Shown: in pieces, positions 56,601 through 64,000 of the stretch | How positions within the stretch are numbered: position 1 is the stretch's first letter | Layout: every line of letters begins with the position of its first letter | NCBI RefSeq assembly: GCF_019703515.2 | Contig: NC_059347.1 | Location: 25,257,001-25,321,000 of the forward strand | Reading direction: 5' to 3' | DNA: 64,000 nucleotides | From: Myxocyprinus asiaticus | Taxonomy: Eukaryota; Chordata; Actinopteri; Cypriniformes; Catostomidae | The notes under the pieces: generated by a model | Databases searched by the model: none | Told to the model about the DNA's origin: nothing | What the model saw: only the letters and a program-made list of their open reading frames with translations | Translations under genes and position numbers: made by a program

Positions 56601-56860
56601 GCAGCAGGGGCACAGGAAATGTATTAATTAAATTAAAATAGTTAAAAAACAAAAAAATTAAATCTTGTAATAATCTCACAAAAAGTAATTATGTGTTATT
56701 ATGAGATTTCTTTGTAAATCATGGGCATATTGAGGAAAATTAAGCAGAGGAGCCTTTAAGAGCGCACAGATTGGGGTCAGATTCCAATTGCAAATGATCC
56801 TCCTTATGCCCTATACTCACTCCAAAGTGCAGAGCCCTTGAAGTGGGTACTCTGAAGGAA
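56601..56860. other. Spacer between Gmr1-like copy and DIRS B
   Basis: AT-rich to 56740, then a stretch with CAGATTGGGGTCAGATTCC and CTCCAAAGTGCAGAGCCC that looks like part of a repeat but was not identified. Confidence 0.4.
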
Positions 56861-57270
56861 ACGTCTTGGTTAATGATGTAACCTGTGTTCCCTGATGGAG
56901 GGAACGAGACATTATGTCGATGTAGTGACACTAGGGGTTCGATCTTTTGAGCCCCAATCACCTTTGCTTAAAATAGAAAAGGCCAATGAAAATTAGCAAG
57001 TGGAATTTGCATGCCACTCTCTGCCCCGGACATACAGGTATGAAAGGAGATGGCGTGCATCACTCATTCAGATTTATGCTGAGGAGCCGATAGAGAGTCC
57101 CGACCATGTCAGTGGCTGGTTCAGCACCTCGGCAGGAGGGACACAAAGTCTCTTTCCCTCCATCAAGGAACAGAGGTTACATCAGTAACCAAGATGTTCC
57201 CTGTCTGTCACTCACTCGATGTTGTGTCGATGTAGTGACACTAGGGGTTCCTATAAGAAATGCCGCAGGC
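56861..57270 (+). repeat. 3' terminal repeat and ICR of DIRS B
   Basis: Homologous to 16241-16640: TTCCCTGATGGAGGGAACGAG (56891-56911), an ATTTGCAT octamer (57005-57012), a degraded TATA position (57039-57046), and the inverted ICR block at 57140-57200 with GTCACTCACTCGATGTTGTGTCG after it. Confidence 0.75.
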
Positions 57271-58010
57271 GCTGAACCGTGTAATGAGGCATGGAAGAGT
57301 GGACATGGGCAAGCTGCTGCGTGCCTCTAAGTGAGTGCTCAACCATGTGGTGACCTTCCAGTGAGTTAGGTAAGGCATCTCCCTAGTCCTGTTAAGGGGG
57401 AAGAGGGCACTTACCCAAGTAGGCTACTGGTGGTGCCTTTCTTAATTTGCTCTTAAACAATCTCCCGCCGAGCATTTTCTAGAATAGCGCTGGGAAGTGC
57501 TCTTCCCTCTCCAGGAGGAGACCACATCCTGCTGGAGGGAGGTTAACATGTGGAGCATACCTCACATGGACTTACCAACGGGGAAGTAAACATATGGAAT
57601 GATACCACAGGGGGACCCTATCTACAGAGAGGGTACACAGCACAGTGGCTGAGACAGAGAAAGCTCTGATGAGGGGAAACACAGGTTTCACCTAAGGGGG
57701 AAACTGAACAGTGGAAACTCATCATACGGGATTACCAAAGGGGAATCACCACGCATGGAGCACTGAGCCCAAGCACACAAGCTCACCTGAAAAGGGGAAT
57801 ACCACGAGTACTGGGCCTGGTGGCGTTACTCCTCCACCCAGTTCATCACCGGACAGTGCTAAAGAATTAAAGAGGTGTCTGGAGTTCACCAGTACGGGGA
57901 ACTGTTGTGGACAAAAAGCACACATTATCACCTTTGAAAAAAGGGAAAGGCGCAATGCAAGTTGTACACCCAACCGGCCGCCCGGTCTACCTGCAGTTAC
58001 CGCTTAACAC
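57271..58010. other. 3' non-coding region of DIRS B
   Basis: Lies between the terminal repeat and the end of the recombinase gene. Corresponds in position to 16640-17350 of element A but is more diverged. Frames at 57711-58007 are not supported as genes. Confidence 0.5.
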
Positions 58011-58014
58011 TCAG

Positions 58015-58810
58015 GTCAAAACTGGGTCTATGCATAGGCTATAAAACCTCACAAAGGTATTGGGCGTAGCCCAACCTGCAGCTCTGCATATGTCTGCTAG
58101 AGAGGCCCCCCTTGCCAGTGCCCAGGAGGATGCAATGCCTCTAGTAGAGTGCGCACGGACTCCCAAGGGGCACGGCAAGTCCTGAGACTGTTATGCAAGA
58201 GAAATGGCATCCACAATCCAATGGCCAACCTCTGCTTGTAGACTGCTCCGAGCATCTAAAGCTCTGCATGCGGTCCAGATAGATGTGCAGGGTGTGAACT
58301 GGACACAGCAACGACAAGGCCAGGTCTTACTCCTCTGAAGGGAGCACTTGCAGGTTCACCACCTGGTCCCGAAAAGGAGTGGTGGGAACTTTGGGCATGT
58401 AACTGGGCTGGGGTCTCAAGATCACGTGAGAGTTTGCCGGCCCAAATTCCAGGCATTCACTGGTAACAGAGAGTGCCTGCAGGTCCCCCACCCTCTTGAT
58501 GGAAGTGAGCGCCACAAGGAGGGCTGTCTTCAGAGACAGAGTACTGAGCTCGGCCTACTCCAGGGGCTCAAACAGGGCTCTCTGTAGGGCAGGTAGGACC
58601 AAAGAGAGATCCCAAGAGGGGATCAGGTGCGGTCTAGGAGGATTCAATCTCCTCATGCCTTTGAGGAACCTGTTGATCAGGTCGCGCTGTCGTGAGGGAT
58701 TGCTGTCCAGTGTATCATGGTGAGCTGCTATGGCAGCCATGTACACTTTCAGGGTAGAGAGAGACAGCCGTCTCTCCAGCCCTTCCTGAAGAAAAGACAG
58801 CATTGACCCG
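58015..58810 (-). pseudogene. Tyrosine recombinase of DIRS B
   Basis: From 58803 downward the frame gives MLSFLQEGLERRLSLSTLKVY, an N-terminal SAM-like DNA-binding region, then DLINRFLKGMRRLNPP. After a stop at 58555, ALTSIKRVGDLQALSV...CLEFGP (58515-58440) includes the first catalytic Arg region. Further on, HSTRGIASSWAL, LADICRAAGW and FVRFYSL (about 58150-58040) give the His-x-x-Arg and the Tyr nucleophile. The enzyme would integrate circular DIRS DNA by strand exchange. At least three frame breaks separate the parts. Confidence 0.8.
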
Positions 58811-58996
58811 ACGGCGCATCTCTGTGGGTCTTCCCCACGGGAAGAACACCAGCAAGTTTAGCAAAAAGATGCCACTTCAAGGCATACAGCTGCCTCGTAG
58901 ATGGGGCCCTGGCCTGAGTGTCTTCCGTGTCCTGTCTAGGAGCCAGATGTGGAGATTCCAGAGGTCTGGCTGTGGGTCCTGGAGCTTGCCCTGCCC

Positions 58997-60905
58997 CTAA
59001 GTGAGAAGGTCCTGCCTCAGGGGAATGCACCAGGTAAGTGCTACTGTCAGGAGCATCAGATCTGAGAACCAAGTCCGGTTGGGCCAGTACGGCACAATAA
59101 ACAGGACTTGCTGCTCGTCCTCCCTGACTTTGCACAGAGTCTGTGCAATGAGGCTCACAGGATGAAACACATACTTGCGTAGCCCCCGAAGCCAGCTGTG
59201 CGCCAAGGCATCCGTGCAGACGGGGGCCTCGGACAAGGAGTACCACGGGTGGCAGTAAGAGGAGTCTTGTGATGCGAACAAGTCTACCTGTGCCTCCCCG
59301 AATCTCTCCCATATCAGCTGGACTACATGGAGGTGAAGCCTCCACTCCCCGCAGAGCGTTGCCTGACGTGAGAGCACATCCGCTGCATGGTTGAGGGCAC
59401 CTGGAAGGTGAGTGACTCGCAGATGTTTCAAGGTCTGCTGACTCCAAAGGAGGAGGCAGCGGGCGAGTTGCGACATGCGACGCGGGCGTACGCCGCCATG
59501 GTAGTTTATGTACAATACGGTTGCTGTGTTGTCGGTTCGGACCAACACATGCTTGCCATGAATCAACAGCCGGAGCCTCCTCAGGGCCAGCAATACTGCC
59601 AGCAACTCTAAGCAGTTGATGTGCCAATGGAGTCGGGGCCCCGTCCAGAGCCCCAACACTGCCTGCCCATTGCACATGGTGCCCCAGCCCGAGTTTGAGG
59701 CATCTATCGTGACCACGATGCACCTTGAAACCTCCTCTAGGGAAACACTTGCCCGTAGAAACGCCAGGTCCGACCAAGTGCTGAAAGTCTGACAACACTG
59801 TGGCATGATGGTCACACACCGGGTGCTGTGGCACCATGCCCACCTTGGGACTCGAATCTGTAGCCAGTGCTGAAGCGGTCTCATATGCATCAACCCGAGG
59901 GGGAGAACCGCCGCCGAGGATGCCATATGCCCCAGGAGCCTCTGAAATTGTTTCACTGGCACCACTACCTTCTGCCTGAAGGTCTGCCAGGCGAGTCAGC
60001 ACGTTTGGTCGTAAGATGTGCCCTGAGAGCAACCGAGTCCAGCTCTGTACAGGGGAGAGCTTACTCTTCTCCCAGTTGACCTGAAGCCCGAGTCGGTTGA
60101 GGTGCTGAAGCACAAGATTCCTGTGTGCACGCAATAGATTTCGCGAGTGAGTTAGGATTAGCCAGTTGTCGAGATAATTGAGAATACATATGCCCTTCTC
60201 CCTTAGTGGGGTTAGGGCAGCCTCTGCAACCTTGGTAAAGACATGAGGGGACAGGGACAGATCAAAGGGGAGGACCTTGTACTGGTATGTTTGTCCCTCG
60301 AAAGCAAACCAAAGAAAGGGTCTGTGTCGAGGAAGGATCGATACGTGAAAGTACGCGTCCTTCAGGTCGATGGCCGCGAACCAATCCTGATGTCATACTG
60401 ACATCCTGAAAGGAAGCCTGTATAAGGCCTTGTTCAGGGTATGCAGGTCCAAGATTGGGCGTGACCCTCCCCCTCTCTTGGGCACAATAAAATAAGGGCT
60501 GTAGAAGCCCTTGAGCAACTCGGCTAAGGGGACGGGCTCTATTGCTCCCTTCGCCAGAAGGGTGGCAACTTCTGCCCAAAGGACGGAGGCACCCTCGCCC
60601 TGCACCATAGTGGAGAGGAGGCCACTGAACCAGGGCGGGCGTCTGGAGAACCGGATCGCGTAGCCGAGGCAAATCGTCCTGATGAGCCACCATGAGGGGC
60701 TGGAGAACTCTAACCAGGCCTCCAGTCTCCGTGACAGCAGCACCAGGGGGACGACTGGACTTACTGTGCCCGGGCAGGGTGGTTCGTGGCATGGCAGAGC
60801 AGGCGCCCCACCTGGAAGACAGCCCAGGGGGGACGTGTTGCTCCGCAAGCCCACAACGGTGGCTGGTGACTGGGGCGGGCGAGCGTCCCCAGAGACCAGC
60901 ACAAT
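58997..60905 (-). pseudogene. Reverse transcriptase-RNase H of DIRS B
   Basis: RT begins near 60800 with LIRTICLGYAIRFSRRPP, KGAIEPVPLAELLKGF and FIVPKRGGGSRPILDL. A TGA at 60393-60395 interrupts, then the same frame gives AAIDLKDAYFHVSI, YQYKVLPFDLSLSP and the active site, which reads YLDN (codon at 60165-60167), as in element A. A frame change near 60050 leads to RNase H (59965-58997), with FQRLLGHMASSAAV, TIDASNSGWG, NCLELLAVLLAL, VRTDNTATV and AADVLSRQ holding the acidic residues. RNase H is open for 322 codons and is the best-preserved gene of the element. Confidence 0.85.
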
Positions 60906-61185
60906 TACCTGTTCGCCGGCTGTCTCTCAGTGGAGAACGAGGGAACGGGAAGTACTCGCGTTCGCCTGATTGACCGGAAAGACTTACAGCGCCTGGCCGT
61001 TGCGAGTGTGCTGGCCCAGGGAATGAGGAAACTGCACTTTTATTGACCATGTGGGTGCTGAGGCCCAGAGGGCACTCGGCGATGTCATACTCACCACACG
61101 CTGGCCCAGGGGTGATAGTGGGGCTGGAGAGATGTCCCGGGCCAGACCGGTCAGGAGCGGTCGCCTCATCCCTGGGCAGGCCATG

Positions 61186-61944
61186 TCAGGACCGCCTCAA
61201 AGCCCATCTGGGGTTCTTGGGGGCTGGCTGATGGGCAGGTGGAGCTGACTTCCCGTGGGAGGATCTTTTTTTCTGAGGCCGGCATGCGGGCTCCGATGGT
61301 ACAGGTGCTGGGGCCGGCACCGCAGGGGAACGGCTCCGGTGAGCAGCAGACGGGGTGCGGGACCTCGGTGGCCTGAAGGTGGCCAGGTTGCCCCACGGCA
61401 GGATGTGTTTAATTGCCTCAGTCTGCTTTCTCACTGTCGAGAACTGATGGGCGAAATCCTCGATGGTGTCACCAAAAAGCCCTTCTTGGGAGATGGGCGC
61501 ATCAAGAAAGCAGACTTCCTCAGCGTCACGCATCTCCGCAAGGTTGAGCCACAGGTGCCGCTCTTGGACCACAAGCATGGACATCATCGCACGTAAGGTG
61601 AGGTCGGTCACAGCGTGCAGTTCCTGCATCAGCCCTGGGTCGGTCCTACCCTCGTGCAGGTCTTTTAGTGCCTTGGCCTGATGGACCTGCAGGATGGCCA
61701 TTTCGTGCAGGGCGGAAGCGGCTTGACCTGCGGCCTTGTAAGCCTTCATTATTAAAGAGGAAGAGAAATTACAGGCCTTGGAAGGGAGCCTTGGTCGGTC
61801 GCACCAGGTGGCTGCACCCTGCGGGCATAAATGCACCTCTACGGCGTGCTCTACCTGGGGAAGCTCAACATATCCCTTAGCCGCTCTGCTGTTGAGGGTA
61901 GTCAGAGTGGACGAGCCCGCAAAGCGTGTACGGGCAGTAAAAGG
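61186..61944 (-). pseudogene. Gag of DIRS B, 5'-truncated
   Basis: Open for about 250 codons: PFTARTRFAGSSTLTTLNSR, VHLCPQGAATWC, KAAGQAASALHEMAILQVHQ, QERHLWLNLAEMRDAEEVCF, GLFGDTIEDFAHQFSTV, and a basic Pro/Ser/Lys tail. All blocks match element A gag. It starts abruptly at 61944 where the LTR element was inserted; the open frame reported further upstream (to 62004) is LTR sequence. Confidence 0.8.
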
Positions 61945-62380
61945 TGTGTATTTTGTTGATTCATGTTTTTCATGTCTTTTACTTTTGAAAAGTTTCTGTT
62001 TCATGTCATGTGTTCTCTAGTCATGTGATTCCTGTTTCCCTCCATGTTCTTGTGTCTTGTTTTCATTGGGTTATTGTCTTGTTATCTTGTTATCAGTTCT
62101 GTCTGTTCATTGGTTCCCTCGTCATTGTTTTACCCCTTGTCCATGTATTTAAGCCCTCATGTTCACCATTGTCCTTTGTCAGGTATTATGTTTGGTAATG
62201 TTGTTAAGTCAAGTCAAGTCAAGTCAAAGTTAAGTCAAGTTCATGTTTATGTTTTGTTTAGTTCATGTTTATAGTTAGGGTTATTGGATATCACTTATGT
62301 AAATAAACTGTACTTGGGTTCATATTTACTTCACGTCTTCATCATTGTCATTGCCAGCACCAACGTTACAGAACGTTACA
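61945..62380 (+). repeat. 5' LTR of the gag-only element
   Basis: T-rich, with TATTTAAG near 62147, a GTCAA pentamer repeat (62204-62230), AATAAA near 62301 and a CGTTACA end at 62364-62370, repeated at 62374-62380. Confidence 0.8.
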
Positions 62381-62401
62381 GAAATACCTGACTTAAACAA
62401 T

Positions 62402-63387
62402 ATGAACCCAGCAGTCCAACTCCTACGCCTACGTCAGGGGAGTCGTACCCTAAAGGATTATGTGGAGGACTTCTGCACTCTGGCCTGCCAGGTGGACTTT
62501 AATGAAATAGCCCTCTAGGACATTTTCCAGGCAGGTTTGAGTGAGCCATTTTCCTCGCTGATGCCTGGCGGTCAGAGTACTTATGGCCTGGCTCAGTATA
62601 TCGACCTTGCCCTGCAGATTATTGGTTCTATGTTCACAGCAACACCTCAGCCTTCTCCATACCATGTCACAGCAATGCCTCAGCCTGCTCCATGCCATGT
62701 AACAGCCACGCCTGAGCTTGCTCCATGCCACATCACAGCCATGCCTGAGTCTGCTCCCCGCCATGTCATAACCACATCTGAGCTATTGGACCTGGAGATG
62801 GTTGCCGCCCCTGTACCTACCCTTAGTTCTCCTGATCAGACAAGGGGAACTTTCGACCCTTCGACCCTGCCTAGACCCTCTGAGCCCTGGACTCCGCCTT
62901 GGCCGGTCGATCCCTCAGTATCACCTCGGCTCTACATTCCCTCAGCTCCACTGCGGTCCTTCAGCCTGTTGGCTTTACCGGGGTCCCTCGTCCCTCCAGC
63001 TCCGCCTTGGTAAGCCAGTCACCTGGCTCTGCCTTGGCTCTCCGATCCTCTGGCTATGCCTCGTCCCTCCGATCCATCAGCTCCACCATGGACCTCCTAC
63101 CCTATGGCTCCACCTTGGTCCTCAGTCCCACTGGCTCCGCCTCCGTCTTCTGATCCCACAGCTCTGCCTTGCTCCTCCGAGCCTCCGGAGCTGCCTTTGT
63201 CCTCCCTGCCTCTGGCTCCACCATGGCCCTTCAAGTCTTTGGTTACTCTCCAGGTATCCAGTTATCCATGGCTCCGCTCCTCGAGCCTCTCATGGCTCCA
63301 CCCCCCATGGGCTCCACCCTGATCCCATGCTCCATGCCCTGCCAAGCCATGCCTCAAGAACCCCCTCAGCTCCCTGTTGAACTTTGA
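62402..63387 (+). pseudogene. Gag-like gene with proline-rich tail
   Basis: ATG at 62402 gives NPAVQLLRLRQGSRTLKDYV and VEDFCTLACQVDFNEIAL, a capsid-like segment of gypsy Gag. TAG at 62516 breaks it; the same frame continues with IFQAGLSEPFSSLMPGGQST and YIDLALQIIG, then a long Pro/Ala/Ser/Trp tail built from degenerate repeats (PAPPW, PSDPSAP). A TAA at 63011 and TGA at 63320 are further stops, and the last part drifts into another frame to a TGA at 63385. No protease or RT follows, so the element depended on enzymes in trans. Confidence 0.75.
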
Positions 63388-63393
63388 AAAGTA

Positions 63394-63830
63394 TGTCTTG
63401 TTTATTGTGTTTTGTTCATGTTTTTCATGTCTTTTATTTTGTTTACTGTTTCATGTCATGTGTTCCCTAATCATGTGATTCCTATTTCCCTCCATGTTCT
63501 TTTGGCTTGTTTTCATTGGGTTATTGTCTTGTTATCTTGTTATCAGTTCTGTCTGTTCATTGGTTCCCTAGTCATTGTTTTACCCCTTGTCCATGTATTT
63601 AAGCCCTCATGTTCACCAGTGTCCTTTGTCAGGTATTATGTTTAGTAAAGTTGTCATGTTAAGTCAAGTCAAGTAAAAGTTAAATCAAGTTCATGTTTAT
63701 GTTTTGTTTAGTTCATGTTTATAGTTAGGGTTATTGGATATCACTTATGTAAATAAACTGCACTTGAGTTCATATTTACTTCACGTCTTCATCATCGTCA
63801 TTGCCAGCACCAATGTTACAGAACGTTACA
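63394..63830 (+). repeat. 3' LTR of the gag-only element
   Basis: Matches 61945-62380 with scattered substitutions and one small indel near its start, ending CAATGTTACAGAACGTTACA. Confidence 0.8.
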
Positions 63831-64000
63831 CCATTAGACTAATCACTTTCAGAAAAAATCCATTAGGCTACCACAGTACCGCTGCTCCCTGTACATATTA
63901 CACAGTCTGTGTAGGGCACCAACTCCCTTGGGGGGTACCATCATACCCTAGGTGGCACCAGAAACTCCACTGGCTGCCCTTCCTCGCATGTTATACGTTA
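63831..64000. other. Unassigned sequence at window end
   Basis: Contains CCTTGGGGGGTACCATCATACC and no recognised feature. It does not read as the missing 5' part of DIRS B gag. Confidence 0.4.

Larger units (their letters stand above)
56861..61944 (-). mobile_element. DIRS-type element B
   Basis: On the minus strand the order gag (61944-61186), RT-RNase H (60905-58997), tyrosine recombinase (58810-58015) and 3' terminal region (58000-56861) is the normal DIRS layout, so this copy serves as the reference for the rearranged element A. The 5' end is missing: gag is cut at 61944 by a gag-only LTR element and does not resume after 63830. Confidence 0.85.
61945..63830 (+). mobile_element. Gag-only LTR retrotransposon
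   Basis: Two LTRs of about 436 bp in direct orientation bound 1 kb with only a gag-like gene, a non-autonomous form. It lies inside DIRS B gag. No target duplication is seen (AAAGG on the left, CCATT on the right), and the right flank does not continue DIRS gag, so a later deletion or rearrangement removed the far side. Confidence 0.8.

Noticed and set aside
58749..60134. 461-codon minus frame as a single protein
   Set aside because: Only its first 35 codons match RT; the rest is a shadow of RNase H, whose conserved residues are in the frame 59965-58997.
60262..61050. 262-codon minus frame as a separate gene
   Set aside because: It is an out-of-frame shadow of DIRS gag tail and RT; the conserved RT blocks lie in the frame 60902-60393.

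Overview
The window looks like teleost nuclear DNA, most likely from a cyprinid-type fish. It is AT-rich, full of microsatellites, and made almost entirely of transposable elements stacked in one another. The inference of a fish rests on the element mix: DIRS-type tyrosine-recombinase retroelements, Gmr1-like and chromodomain Ty3/gypsy elements, Tc1-like transposons, hAT and piggyBac-like TIR elements, and a tRNA-derived SINE with a 12-bp target duplication. I found no convincing host gene. Every long protein match is a decayed mobile-element gene. No bacterial-style operon, CRISPR array or phage is present.

Layout. 1-935: broken L2/CR1-like LINE reverse transcriptase (minus). 1.7-3.3 kb: solo LTR (perfect TSD) and a minus-strand LTR-like/proline-rich remnant. 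6.1-13.2 kb: two ends of a CAGATAGCAA-type element, between which sit a Gmr1-like LTR element (6882-9576), two tRNA-derived SINEs and a palindromic MITE. 15.4-16.05 kb: Tc1 derivative and (AT)n. 16.2-21.8 kb: chimeric DIRS element A with inverted ends. 21.9-24.3 kb: Ngaro/DIRS-like element split by a Tc1 element, itself split by a solo LTR. 25.5-30.5 kb: MITEs, Tc1 copies and a long solo LTR. 30.76-35.06 kb: a TIR-bounded element carrying a tandem array interrupted by two different hAT elements. 37.65-42.25 kb: chromodomain Ty3/gypsy element with its 5' LTR. 42.6-43.2 kb: TIR element with a 5-bp TSD. 45.35-46.35 kb: 24-bp minisatellite. 49.0-52.0 kb: TTAA-bounded piggyBac-like element holding an inverted LTR pair and a 637-bp palindrome. 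54.85-56.6 kb: second Gmr1-like copy (minus). 56.86-61.94 kb: DIRS element B (minus), interrupted by a gag-only LTR element with two LTRs (61.95-63.83 kb).

How the parts relate. The coding units are retroelement gag, protease, RT/RNase H, integrase or tyrosine recombinase modules, nearly all with stops or frameshifts, so none is likely autonomous now. The nesting gives a relative chronology: Ngaro-like before Tc1 before solo LTR; tandem-array element before both hATs; DIRS B before the gag-only LTR element. The most unusual signals are the two unrelated hAT insertions at the same position of two consecutive tandem monomers, the DIRS element whose two ends are both 3' ends, a shared YLDN catalytic motif in both DIRS copies, and a conserved octamer-plus-TATA promoter-like module in the DIRS terminal repeats. 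Family names come from recognising motifs by eye; no database search was run.
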